The position numbers and the translations under genes are program-made. A stretch of DNA of 64,000 nt from CAZWVI01 sp964637165 (lineage in GTDB: Bacteria; Planctomycetota; UBA1135). Each line of letters opens with the position of its first letter. Position 1 is the first letter of the stretch. Of this stretch, positions 25,320 through 34,556 are shown in pieces. The DNA lies in the NCBI GenBank assembly GCA_964637165.1, contig CAZWVI010000009.1, positions 1 to 64,000 on the forward strand. Direction: 5' to 3'. The notes beneath the pieces are model-generated. The model was not told the origin of the DNA, searched no databases, and was given only the letters and a program-made list of their open reading frames with translations.

Positions 25320-26498
25320 TCAGTATCTTTGCCCTTGGGCAATGTCATAGGCGACTTGTCCGTCGACCATGACCAGTTGCACCGGAGTGCGAGGGTCAAG
25401 CGGTTGGCCAGCCTTGATAACGATGTCGGCATCAAGGCCGGGCGACAAACGCCCAATGCGATCGCCCGCCAAAATTTGGCGTGCAGGATCACTGTTAATT
25501 GATTCGAGAGCTTCCCAAGTCGAACAACCAAGGCGTTCAGCCAAGGTTGCTTGATAAAGAAACTCTTCTTGCGGAACAACCGAGGCATCTGTTTGCACGG
25601 AGATGTCGGTGTTGCCGGCGGATTCAAATGCTTGTACCAAGCCGATGAATCGGTTCATTCCATTAAAGCGATGATCAAAATTGCGCGGACCAATATTTAG
25701 CGATGCGCCAGTCTTGGCAATCGCCGCGGCGGCGGCATAGCCATTGAATGAAGCATGGCTCACTACCACGGGAACTTTGGCCTCTAATAAAAACATCCGC
25801 ACAGTGCCATAAGTGTCGCGCGCGCCGGCGGTGTGAACTAAAAAAGGATGGTGGCCATCAAAAATTCCGGCGATTGATGACAACTCGGGATTGCTATCAG
25901 TCTCGCCGTTGCGCGAAACTTCTTCAGCGCGGTCAAGATAATGGCGGAGCATCCACCACATACCCATTCGTGACGCGCCCAAGTCACTGTCGCGTTCAGG
26001 GTTATAACCCTGAGCGACTTTCACCGAGCCTGGCTGGCGCAACACCACCTCGTCAACTAGTCGCGCTGGTTTTACTTTTAATAAAATTCCCGCGCCGCTC
26101 ATATTGGTGCCTGAGCCGGGTATGGCATTGACGGTAGTTATGCCGCCAGCAATCGCGTCTTGATACATATCATTCCATGGAACAACTGTATCCAACACGT
26201 GCAATTCCGGATTATCCGGGTGCACCATGTCGTTAATGTCCTCCCAGCCGCCAGTTTGCACATGTGAATGCAAATCAACCGCGCCCGGAAATGCAAATGA
26301 ATCAGGAAAGATTAAATGCTTGCCCAGAACAACCGGTAAGGACAGTTTAGATTGTGTGCCAACAGCGTGGATAACTCCATCTTCAATCAAAATTCGCGCA
26401 TTGTGAATCACTTCTCGTTCATCCATAGTTAAGGCAACACCAACGTCAATGACGTCGGTTTGCATTACTGCGGCACTAAGAAGAATACTCGCGATCAT
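25320..26498 (-). CDS. Exported amidohydrolase 7 of the array, metal site intact
   Basis: About 392 residues from MIASILLSAAVMQT, the start that gives a signal peptide; a start 13 codons earlier would overlap the previous gene. Metal ligands are present: AVDLHSHVQTGG (HxH), LVHTAG and VVSHASFNGY (His on strands 5 and 6), and VQTDASVVPQEE (Asp on strand 8). The closing segment is LSPGLDADIVIKAGQPLDPRTP. It is therefore one of only two members of the array expected to be catalytic. It is closest to imidazolonepropionase-like amidohydrolases that cleave C-N bonds in cyclic amides or dipeptides; the substrate is unknown. The motif LKVAQGYNPERDSDLG is shared with its neighbour. Confidence 0.86.
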   Translation of the reverse strand: MIASILLSAAVMQTDVIDVGVALTMDEREVIHNARILIEDGVIHAVGTQSKLSLPVVLGKHLIFPDSFAFPGAVDLHSHVQTGGWEDINDMVHPDNPELHVLDTVVPWNDMYQDAIAGGITTVNAIPGSGTNMSGAGILLKVKPARLVDEVVLRQPGSVKVAQGYNPERDSDLGASRMGMWWMLRHYLDRAEEVSRNGETDSNPELSSIAGIFDGHHPFLVHTAGARDTYGTVRMFLLEAKVPVVVSHASFNGYAAAAAIAKTGASLNIGPRNFDHRFNGMNRFIGLVQAFESAGNTDISVQTDASVVPQEEFLYQATLAERLGCSTWEALESINSDPARQILAGDRIGRLSPGLDADIVIKAGQPLDPRTPVQLVMVDGQVAYDIAQGQRY

Positions 26499-26502
26499 CT
26501 TT

Positions 26503-27708
26503 CTAAAAGCGGCGACCCTCTGCTGAATCGTAGGCAAGTTTTCCGTTCACCCAAACTTGTTTCACTGAGGAGCGCGGGTCAAGAGGAAATCCAGTCCATG
26601 CCACAAAGTCGGCATCTTTACCAACTTCTAGTGAACCGAACTTATCGTCCACTAGCATTGCAGTGGCCGGATTAATTGTTACGCCCTCAAGTGCCGCAGC
26701 CGGGTCATTGTGGCCTAAGCGCACCGCCATTGCCGCCTGGAAGGGCAACTCTTCTTGGGGAATAACTGGCGAGTCGGTGTTGTAACCGAGCAATAATCCT
26801 TCATCAACGTATTCCGCCCAACCGGCGCCATTGCCCTGGAATTTGGCTTTTGAACGGTCAAACCAAAACTGGCGCGGACCATTCATCACTGGAACATTGT
26901 GCTTAACCGCCATCGGTGCCGCTTTGTAACCATCAAAAGTTCCGTGGTCAATGAAAGATGCCAAACCCAAATCACGCACCTGCATGGTGATGGTCATTAA
27001 CACCACCTGATACATTTGGGTGTGCACACTAGGTGGCGTAGTTTTTTCAAGCAAGCCGACAAAATTTTGCAACATTGGATCAAAGTCAGCTTGGCCAGCT
27101 TGATAATCACGCGCCCAATCCAGACCAACTTGCAAAGTGTGGCGAGTGTTCCAGTTCATCATCATTCGACCGACTCGATAACCCCAACGTTCTGGGTTTC
27201 CAGCTTGGGCAATTTTTAATGAACCCGGCGCGCGCACCGTTACTTCTTCGACGGTGCTACCACTGAACTTAACAATGGTTCCAAAGCCTCCCATGTTGGA
27301 ACCAGAACCAGGGATAAGTAATGCCGAAGTAATTCCACCGGCGATGCCGTCACGTACTAGTGGATTTTCAGGTTCGACCACCCCGCTTGTTCCAAGTTGT
27401 GGGTTGGTTAAGTAAACAGTGTCATTCAAATCCGACAAAGAACCGGCCACATGACAATGTGGCTCAACCATACCCGGCGCTAGCCACAAATCGCCGAGGT
27501 CAACAATTTCAAGTCCATCGTCCCAATCGGTATCCTCTTCACGGCCAACGAAAATGATTTTGCTATCTTGCCAAACTACGATTCCGTTATTGATAACGCC
27601 GGCATCGCTGGCCGTAAAAACCTTGGCGGCGCGTAGCGCGTGAAGATCATCGCCGCCACTTGCACTTGGCAAATGAATGGCAAAAGTAAGTAGTGATGTA
27701 ATGAGCAT
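26503..27708 (-). CDS. Exported amidohydrolase 6 of the array, metal site intact
   Basis: About 401 residues from MLITSLLTFAIHLPSASGG, whose ATG shares one base with the TAA of the preceding gene (TAATG). MVEPHCHVAGS supplies HxH, SVHTQMY and FIDHGTFDGYKAAP supply the two further His, and YNTDSPVIPQEELPFQAAMAVRLG supplies the strand-8 Asp. The closing segment is LEVGKDADFVAWTGFPLDPRSS. With its downstream neighbour it forms the catalytically plausible core of the array. The two share LKIAQ..NPER and PQEE.PFQA blocks, so they arose by duplication. Confidence 0.86.
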   Translation of the reverse strand: MLITSLLTFAIHLPSASGGDDLHALRAAKVFTASDAGVINNGIVVWQDSKIIFVGREEDTDWDDGLEIVDLGDLWLAPGMVEPHCHVAGSLSDLNDTVYLTNPQLGTSGVVEPENPLVRDGIAGGITSALLIPGSGSNMGGFGTIVKFSGSTVEEVTVRAPGSLKIAQAGNPERWGYRVGRMMMNWNTRHTLQVGLDWARDYQAGQADFDPMLQNFVGLLEKTTPPSVHTQMYQVVLMTITMQVRDLGLASFIDHGTFDGYKAAPMAVKHNVPVMNGPRQFWFDRSKAKFQGNGAGWAEYVDEGLLLGYNTDSPVIPQEELPFQAAMAVRLGHNDPAAALEGVTINPATAMLVDDKFGSLEVGKDADFVAWTGFPLDPRSSVKQVWVNGKLAYDSAEGRRF

Positions 27709-30605
27709 TATTCGGTTACCTCCCCGCCGTTCACCCACACTGAATCGACTTTCGTTGATTGTTTAAATGGTGGACCACTATGAATAACTAGGTCGCCATC
27801 AAGGCCGGCTCGAAGTCGTCCAACGCGATGTTCAAGCCCGAGCATGTCGGCGGCTTGCCAAGTAACACTGGCCAATGCTTGTTCCGCTCCTAGACCATTA
27901 CTGACCGCGCTGGTTAGCACTTGTGGCATGAAGCGTGCACCGCCAGATGCGCCAGTCTTAAAGCAAGTTGCAACGCCCATGCGATGCAAGTCACTCGCGA
28001 TTGAGTAGTCGCGGCCATCGCTACGTGATAGGCCAAGATTCAAAACTACTCCAACACCTTGTTTTGCAAGTTGCCCACTTAGGGAGTCGGCATCAGTAGC
28101 ATTGGCTATGTGGAATGGAAGTTTAAATTCACTAAATGCATTAATCGCGGTTTGAATTTCGTCAGCACGGTCGACACGCACTACTGCAGTTGCACGCCCT
28201 TCAAAAAGTGCGCGTAGCCCTTCTTGCTTCCAATCTTTACTTGGTTCGGCCGGGCCGGCATCTTTCTTCTCACGCTTTTTACTACTCGTAACAACCTGGC
28301 CAGCTTCGCCGATTTCAACACGGAAGGCTTCAAACTCAACGGAGCCTAAGCCCATTAAGACCACCGAAATATTCATGTGGTCAGGAGAATCGAGTTCACC
28401 GTTAATTTCAACAGTGCCCATTTCGGTTGGCAATTCAATATGGATGTTCTTTCCATCCCATTCGCCCTCAATTTCTTCGGCCTGTTCTCCGGGGAAATCA
28501 GGCGATGAAATCAAAATAACAACTCGTGGCCCTTCATGGCTTACGCGCAAATTCACATTCACCGGTTCCGGCAACATTTCGTGCTCAATTGTGGCTTCCC
28601 ACAATCCGTTAATCGGGTCGACCTTGCTTGCTTTCTTTTCTTCTTCCTCGACCTGCTCTTCCTCGTCCTCGGCCTGCTCTTCTTTTTCAGTAGCAGCACC
28701 CGTTGCCAATCTTTTACGCAATTCGGCTTCAGCGGTTTCACGTTGCTTAGTTAACTTGGCGGCGTTTTCAGTTTCCCATTTCGCGTAATCTTCGCGCCAC
28801 TTAACCCATTGATCAGCATACTTTTTACCCTTCACCAATTTGCCGCGTAAGGCCGAACTGTTGGCAAGGTGATCGCCCCCACTCCAATTAAAGAACACGA
28901 TGTCGTGATCCTCGATAAAAGCATCATCGACCGCCGCGGCAGTTTTTACTGCCTGCGTGCGAATTCCAGATGAACTTGTGCCGCTTGGCTTTAGCACCAT
29001 GGTGGTAACACCGGCCTTAGCGACCCTACTCCAATTTGAATTCCAACGGGAACCAGCCGCCAGCAAACCAAGCGTGACCGCAGGGTCGGGACGACTATTT
29101 CCCGAGACTCCCAAGTTGCCCGCTGCATCAATGAAGCCAGCGGTTATGTGGGCATCGGCCCCAGCGTCAACAATGCGCGCGCCAGCTGGGTGTGGCACTT
29201 GATGTCCAACCGCAACAATTTTCCCAGCTTGCATTAATACTTCGGCACCACCTTGCAAAGGGTTGCCTTCGCCTGTCCAAACAGTTCCAGCACGCACAAC
29301 CGTGCCCCCGACCATGCCGCTTGCTTGATGGTCATCCCAAACTTGTTCGCCATCAATCCACACGCGATTCACACGCGCGGCCGCATCAAGTGGAGTGGCT
29401 GACATTGCCACAAAGTCAGCGTCATAACCAGGAAGTAGCGAGCCCACTTGGGAGCCCACGCCTAGACGATGTGCAGGATTACTGGTGATTGCCGCAAGTG
29501 CTTGTTGACTATCCATTCCCAAACCAACCCCAGCTCGCGCGGCTTCAAGAAGCCAAGTCCAACGCCCATGATTGCCCGGCACTAAGCTGAACAAGGACGG
29601 ATGAATGGCATCAAAATTTGGTGCTTCCCAATCATCAGTCAGATTCGGCATGTTTAAAAACAATGGTAATTCCAAAACATATTGGACACCACAAGCTTGG
29701 GAAAGTTCTTGAAACCTAATTATGTCAGTTGTGGTTAAGTTAAGTTGCTCGCCACCTTGGAGCACTAACTGCTTACCCCACAAGGCGGCAATTTCCATGG
29801 CTCCAAAAATTTCACCGGCCGTATTGGCAACAACTCGCAACTGTGAATTATTGTCGGCCAAAAAGGCGCGCATTTCGGCTCCGTGCAGGACCGTGTGCGA
29901 ATCAGGCGCAAACCCATCTTCACTCTGATAGACAGTTTGTTCTCGCAAAACCATAAGTGCACCAGCCGTTGAACTTGCTGCTTGCACATCTGTCGAGCGC
30001 AACGGATTTTCAGCGGTCGGTGGAACTGGCGGGCGGAAAAACGGATCGGTTGCGGAAATTTCTTCGGTCAGATTGACGCGCAAATCTGATTGCGCCGCGA
30101 GCACTCGATTGTTACCGGCAGTTTTTACTACTGCACCGCGACCACCAATCAGACGCGCGCGGGCTGGAGCCAAGTAAGTCGTAGTAATACCACGACGCAC
30201 AATGCTGCTCCAATCTTGCCATGCATCGAAGTTATCGATTGCGTAGTGATGCGCGCCAAGAGCGTAATCATTTTGACCACTATTGCCACTGAGGCCTGAA
30301 TCGGCGGCAACTAAGCCAGGAATGATTACTTGTTCACCCAACTCAACTACTTGCACAAGTGGTGGCAGTTCGTCGGCACTTAAAGCAATCCCACTTACTT
30401 TGCCATTGGCAACTAATAACCAAGCATCTTCGGCGGGCAGCATTCCCGGCTTAGTAAAGATTAAAGCTGCGTGGTAAGCAGTTGTTGCGCTAGCCGAGGT
30501 GGCCGGTAAACGTGAACTTGCTTCAAGCGCACGCTTCGGCTCCCCCACTAATAACGCACTTAAGGCGCCAAGCAGAATGACACAGGTAATTAATAATCGC
30601 TTCAC
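27708..30605 (-). CDS. Exported double amidohydrolase-like protein 5 of the array (two HxH-less domains plus beta insert)
   Basis: 965 residues, the largest array member, with signal MKRLLITCVILLGALSALLV. It has two complete amidohydrolase-like units. Unit 1 (residues ~40-430) opens YHAALIFTKPGM and closes LLPGYDADFVAMSATPLD. Unit 2 (~432-960) opens VRAGTVWTGEGNPLQGG and closes LRAGLDGDLVIHSGPP. Metal loops read VAADSGLSG and IDAAGNLGV, so both lack His. Unit 2 is split by a charged helix (WREDYAKWETENAAKLTKQR) and an acidic linker. A ~100-residue beta domain beginning INGLWEATIEHEML follows, similar in style to the WAGDIETP repeats of the hydrolase at 42-3230. Probably a scaffold or binding protein rather than an enzyme (inference). 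Confidence 0.82.
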   Translation of the reverse strand: MKRLLITCVILLGALSALLVGEPKRALEASSRLPATSASATTAYHAALIFTKPGMLPAEDAWLLVANGKVSGIALSADELPPLVQVVELGEQVIIPGLVAADSGLSGNSGQNDYALGAHHYAIDNFDAWQDWSSIVRRGITTTYLAPARARLIGGRGAVVKTAGNNRVLAAQSDLRVNLTEEISATDPFFRPPVPPTAENPLRSTDVQAASSTAGALMVLREQTVYQSEDGFAPDSHTVLHGAEMRAFLADNNSQLRVVANTAGEIFGAMEIAALWGKQLVLQGGEQLNLTTTDIIRFQELSQACGVQYVLELPLFLNMPNLTDDWEAPNFDAIHPSLFSLVPGNHGRWTWLLEAARAGVGLGMDSQQALAAITSNPAHRLGVGSQVGSLLPGYDADFVAMSATPLDAAARVNRVWIDGEQVWDDHQASGMVGGTVVRAGTVWTGEGNPLQGGAEVLMQAGKIVAVGHQVPHPAGARIVDAGADAHITAGFIDAAGNLGVSGNSRPDPAVTLGLLAAGSRWNSNWSRVAKAGVTTMVLKPSGTSSSGIRTQAVKTAAAVDDAFIEDHDIVFFNWSGGDHLANSSALRGKLVKGKKYADQWVKWREDYAKWETENAAKLTKQRETAEAELRKRLATGAATEKEEQAEDEEEQVEEEEKKASKVDPINGLWEATIEHEMLPEPVNVNLRVSHEGPRVVILISSPDFPGEQAEEIEGEWDGKNIHIELPTEMGTVEINGELDSPDHMNISVVLMGLGSVEFEAFRVEIGEAGQVVTSSKKREKKDAGPAEPSKDWKQEGLRALFEGRATAVVRVDRADEIQTAINAFSEFKLPFHIANATDADSLSGQLAKQGVGVVLNLGLSRSDGRDYSIASDLHRMGVATCFKTGASGGARFMPQVLTSAVSNGLGAEQALASVTWQAADMLGLEHRVGRLRAGLDGDLVIHSGPPFKQSTKVDSVWVNGGEVTE

Positions 30606-31960
30606 TTGAGGCCGCCCTCCTCAAGGCGTTGCAACCGTTCATCAGTAGTGCGGTCGTAAACCCGCGCACCGCGCACCCAGACTCCCAAAACTTTGCTTGT
30701 TTGCGCAAGGGGTGCGCCATCAAACAAAACAAAACTACCATCAAAGCCTGGCGCAATTTTTCCAAGACTATCTTCTAATCCCCAAGCACTGGCGACGGTG
30801 GTAGTAACTGCGGCAATCGCGGCGTTGCGCGGCATGCCTTCGCGAATGCAAGTTGCCGCTTGGTAGGAAAGGCGGTCTGGACCGAGCCGCGATTTATTTG
30901 ACCCTACAGCGACCGCAACTCCGGCCTCCCAGAATTTAAGTGGAGCGAACACTTGGTCCTCCTCCAGTGTGACAGGATCAATGTCAACATCCCATAAGCC
31001 ACCACTCATGACAACCGGTCGCTCCATCTCCTTAAGCATGTCGGCGCCGCGCCAAGCTTTAGCAGTCACCACGAATACTGCTTGATCCAACAAACTCCAG
31101 TCTGTTAACCAAGTACGCGCTTGGGCAATCGCCGTGGCGTCGGCGGTGTACATCCACAAACGAAATTCGCCGTTTAGTAAGCGCACCATATCGCGGTCGG
31201 TGTCGGAGACATCTTCTTCACTGATTAATTCTTTACCTGGGAAGTCATCGCCAAATTGCACAAAGCCGGGGCGGTTATCAACGCCGTCACCATCGTCGTT
31301 AGGGTCTTTAACTTCATCACCAGCATCGCGAAGTTCAGCGCGCCGTTCGCTGTCGTCAATTAATGACTGGCCAGTGTTGGCCAACTTAACTTCGAGTTTG
31401 GCAATTGATTCGCGTAATTCGGCGAGTTGAGAAGAACGACTCCAACGCGATTTAGGACTAATCGCAATCTTCATGCCCATTTGAGAAGATAAGGTCATTT
31501 CTTCGACGGTCATTCCTGAGGGAGCAACAATTCGCCCAAGACCACCAATCACGCAGTTGTTTCCGGGGATGACCCCGATTGCAACAGTGCCACCGCGTAA
31601 TTCATCTTCGTAAAAGTAAGCAACTGGATCGATGGAATCCTTGACGTTTAGAAATGGTGCGACTGCGACGTTTTCATTGGCGCGGTCAGTACCACTACTA
31701 GTGTGGGCTTCATAAAAGCCAGGGAATAAAGTCCCATCAGGAAATTCGCGCAGCAACACATCGAAAGGCAATTCAATGTCGTTTCCAACTTGAGTGATTT
31801 TGCCGTCAGTGACCAAAACGGTGGCATCTTCAAGCACCGCACCGTTGTTAGTAATTACTTTGCCTACTTTAAGGGCGATGGAGTCCTGAGCCGACAATGC
31901 GCCGCACAGTAAGAGAGAAACAGTAAGAGTAGTTAGGGTTCGCATGTTTAGTGCTATCAC
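30602..31960 (-). CDS. Exported amidohydrolase-like protein 4 of the array (half of HxH kept)
   Basis: 452 residues with signal MRTLTTLTVSLLLCGALSAQ; an ATG five codons upstream is also possible. The sandwich start is ALKVGKVITNNGAVLEDATVLVTDGKITQVG and the close is IAPGFDGSFVLFDGAPL. The metal loop is FYEAHTSSGTD, keeping only the first His. A helical insert (SSQLAELRESIAKLEVKLAN) is followed by an Asp-rich loop, DPNDDGDGVDNRPG, resembling a calcium-binding repeat. Strand 8 reads AVGSNKSRLG with no Asp. Hydrolytic activity is unlikely. It overlaps its neighbours by four bases on both sides. Confidence 0.8.
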   Translation of the reverse strand: MIALNMRTLTTLTVSLLLCGALSAQDSIALKVGKVITNNGAVLEDATVLVTDGKITQVGNDIELPFDVLLREFPDGTLFPGFYEAHTSSGTDRANENVAVAPFLNVKDSIDPVAYFYEDELRGGTVAIGVIPGNNCVIGGLGRIVAPSGMTVEEMTLSSQMGMKIAISPKSRWSRSSQLAELRESIAKLEVKLANTGQSLIDDSERRAELRDAGDEVKDPNDDGDGVDNRPGFVQFGDDFPGKELISEEDVSDTDRDMVRLLNGEFRLWMYTADATAIAQARTWLTDWSLLDQAVFVVTAKAWRGADMLKEMERPVVMSGGLWDVDIDPVTLEEDQVFAPLKFWEAGVAVAVGSNKSRLGPDRLSYQAATCIREGMPRNAAIAAVTTTVASAWGLEDSLGKIAPGFDGSFVLFDGAPLAQTSKVLGVWVRGARVYDRTTDERLQRLEEGGLK

Positions 31961-33384
31961 TTGGTGCTTGATGGACGATTATCGATGGCGATGACTCCAT
32001 CGACCATGACCAGGATTGGTTTTGAATCGGCATCGAGTGGGTTCGCTGACCAGAACACGATGTCGGCAGATTTACCCGCTTCGATTGAACCGAGGCGATC
32101 GCCGACCCCGCAGATGCGGGCGGCAGTTGAAGTGCACGCGGCCAATGCTTGTGCGGGATCCATCCCCCACTTCACGGCCAGACGTGCTTGATGAATCAAA
32201 CTTGATTCAGTTGCGGCAAAGTCGTGGACTTCGGCACCGCCAAGAGCAAGTTGAACTCCGGCCGCACTTAATAAAGTTGCGTTGGCTGGAGTTGTACGCC
32301 CTTCGGAACCGCTGCGGCCGTATTGCATTCCGCTAGCAGCTTTGGCAGCGTTTTCACCCGCGGCCAACAACAACAAATCTTTTGCAGCATCACTTAGTGG
32401 GTGCAAACCGATGCCTTGCATGTCTTCATCATGATGTTCATGCTCACAACAAACGGCGGGAGGAAATGCAGCTAAGCGAAGTTCCTCAAGACTTGGACCG
32501 CCCGCGATCGAACGCTGACGAATATCCCAAGCCGGGCCCAGTGCAACTGCCACCCCGGCCTCGACTAATAAGTCAGCAGCGATATGACCTTCTGTTGCTT
32601 CTTCAACAATCAAATGCGGAATGTTGAACTCTTCTTTAAAGCGCAATGCCGTTTGCACATCGTGGGCGCGGCGCGCTTGAACACGTACCGGAATTTTCCC
32701 ATCTAGTGCTGCTACTAAAACATCAAGTTCCGCATCACCCTGTCCGCCAGCTTCTCGATAGGCAATCGCCCGATGAAATTCGCGCCGCAAAACCCATGTT
32801 ACACCCATACGGGTAGTTGGGCGACGAGTAGTTATGTCATCTGGCTGACCACGTGGTGAGTGATTACGAACACTTGGGTCGCGTCCAAGTGAAACTTTTA
32901 ATGCTTCACTATTTTCAATGAAAAGCGCTGAACTGTTGGCCGCAGCAAAAAGATTCGCCGGCTGACCACCCCAAGTTTTTACCACGGAACCAAGCCCACT
33001 AATTACGTTGAAGGAATCAGGGCTAACAAATGCCGAAGTTACTCCTTGACTTAGTGCGTGACCAAAAGCAGTTGAATCCATGTCTACGCAATCACTCATG
33101 CGGGTGGTGGGAGTGCTTTCGCTACGTTGATCGGTGGCTGAATTATTCACACCCATGTGTGAGAATGCGTCAATCAAACCAGGTGTCGCAACCGCACCCT
33201 GAATGTGCATGGCATCATCAGGCGCATTACCAACTGCAACTGAAATAATGCGACCATCTTCAACTGTAATCAATGCGTTGTGCAACACACTACCTTTACC
33301 GTCGAATAGTAAGTCAGCGGAAATCGTTAACTGTTCGCTTTGTGCGAACGCCATGGAAGCCAAGATGGCAGGGGCTAGAATCAT
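31957..33384 (-). CDS. Exported amidohydrolase-like protein 3 of the array (second His only)
   Basis: About 475 residues from MILAPAILASMAFAQ, chosen for its signal peptide; the frame is open ten codons further, overlapping the preceding gene. It opens TISADLLFDGKGSVLHNALITVEDGRI. The metal loop is LIDAFSHMGVN, in which the first His has become Phe. A His-rich stretch (CCEHEHHDEDMQG, near residue 315) replaces an ordinary loop and could bind a metal. It closes IEAGKSADIVFWSANPLDADS. RRPTTRMGVTWVLRREFHRAIAYREAG is shared in pattern with the two intact members. Confidence 0.8.
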   Translation of the reverse strand: MILAPAILASMAFAQSEQLTISADLLFDGKGSVLHNALITVEDGRIISVAVGNAPDDAMHIQGAVATPGLIDAFSHMGVNNSATDQRSESTPTTRMSDCVDMDSTAFGHALSQGVTSAFVSPDSFNVISGLGSVVKTWGGQPANLFAAANSSALFIENSEALKVSLGRDPSVRNHSPRGQPDDITTRRPTTRMGVTWVLRREFHRAIAYREAGGQGDAELDVLVAALDGKIPVRVQARRAHDVQTALRFKEEFNIPHLIVEEATEGHIAADLLVEAGVAVALGPAWDIRQRSIAGGPSLEELRLAAFPPAVCCEHEHHDEDMQGIGLHPLSDAAKDLLLLAAGENAAKAASGMQYGRSGSEGRTTPANATLLSAAGVQLALGGAEVHDFAATESSLIHQARLAVKWGMDPAQALAACTSTAARICGVGDRLGSIEAGKSADIVFWSANPLDADSKPILVMVDGVIAIDNRPSSTK

Positions 33385-33386
33385 TT

Positions 33387-34556
33387 TTAAAGCTCCGAAG
33401 GAGTTGCGGACCAAACTGTTTTTCCGTCAATTAAGACTGCTTGCAATTTCGCGCTTGGATTTAGCGGATGTTCGCTCCACAAAGTTAAATCTGCACGCGA
33501 ACCAGGTTTAAGAGCGCCAACCTTGCCACTTAAGCCAGCCAACTTGGCGGAGTTAGTGGTTATGGCACGCATGGCGGCGGCGCTATCGCCAGTCACTCGC
33601 GCGAAGTGAATTGCACTTGTGCGCAAATCATTGGCGCTTTGCCATGAGTCGTTACTGGCCGTTCCAAATGCGATGGCGACTCCTGCTTTATGTAAACGAC
33701 TCCATGTTGCCAAATCTAAAGGGTCAATGTTGCCCTCATTGACAGTTGAAATGCCAGCAGGTATTTCGTGCTTGGCCAAATAGCCGCCGTAACTGGCAAC
33801 GCGACCAGCGCACAGCAAACTCAATTCGAAATCATTTTCGGCGGCCAATGTTTGCAATGCTTTAACAGCTTGAGCGGAATCAACCCAAGCGCAAACTCCG
33901 TGCGATGAGATTGCTTTCAAAGATGGGAGTTCGTGGCGCAAAGTATTCAAAACTCCTGGCAAGGCCGACGCGCCACCTTCGCGAGAAGAAAACGGTCCGC
34001 TATAAGCTCCAACGGTTTGTTGAGCTTGAGCGCGCAAGGGTATTAGTGAAGCAGATTCAACAACTGTGCTCCATCCGCCCAGTAAGTGGATCGGATCGCC
34101 GTTATCCCAGCCGGGAATATGTGCTGTAAGTGGTTCAGCAACTAAGTGCACCGTTGTTACGCCGGCACTTAAGCGTTCACTCCAAACATCGTTTTTAGGT
34201 TGCAGCCCATCCTTCACCAAAAGCTCTGGGGTTAGCGCGCGCGAGCGTTCATGCCCTAGTTCGGCGCCGTTTGTTGAGAATGCATCAACAAAGCCTGGTG
34301 CTAAGACTCCATCCAACTCGATGGCCAAAGCTTTTGGCGGAACTGGAATACTTTTCCCTGCGGCCAGAACCTTGCCGCCACGAATTAAAACCGATGCGCC
34401 TTCTTGAAATTCACCTTTAGCGTTAATAATCGCACGCGGGCGCAAGACAATTAATTCGCCAGACGATTCTTCAAGTAGTGTGGCAATCGGGTCGCCACCA
34501 GTCGAAAGTGGAGTGGCATGCAATGCCAAAGTAAGTGTGCTTAGTGTGAACAACAT
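33387..34556 (-). CDS. Exported amidohydrolase-like protein 2 of the array (HxH lost)
   Basis: 389 residues with signal MLFTLSTLTLALHATPLS; its ATG shares one base with the upstream TAA. It opens IVLRPRAIINAKGEFQEGASVLIRGGKVLAAG and closes LKPGSRADLTLWSEHPLNP. The metal loop reads FVDAFSTNGAE, without His. It has no long charged insert and is the most compact degenerate member. STNEGNIDPLDLATWSRLHKAGVAIAFGTASND covers the strand-7/8 region, and there is no convincing catalytic Asp followed by the usual residues. Confidence 0.78.
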   Translation of the reverse strand: MLFTLSTLTLALHATPLSTGGDPIATLLEESSGELIVLRPRAIINAKGEFQEGASVLIRGGKVLAAGKSIPVPPKALAIELDGVLAPGFVDAFSTNGAELGHERSRALTPELLVKDGLQPKNDVWSERLSAGVTTVHLVAEPLTAHIPGWDNGDPIHLLGGWSTVVESASLIPLRAQAQQTVGAYSGPFSSREGGASALPGVLNTLRHELPSLKAISSHGVCAWVDSAQAVKALQTLAAENDFELSLLCAGRVASYGGYLAKHEIPAGISTVNEGNIDPLDLATWSRLHKAGVAIAFGTASNDSWQSANDLRTSAIHFARVTGDSAAAMRAITTNSAKLAGLSGKVGALKPGSRADLTLWSEHPLNPSAKLQAVLIDGKTVWSATPSEL

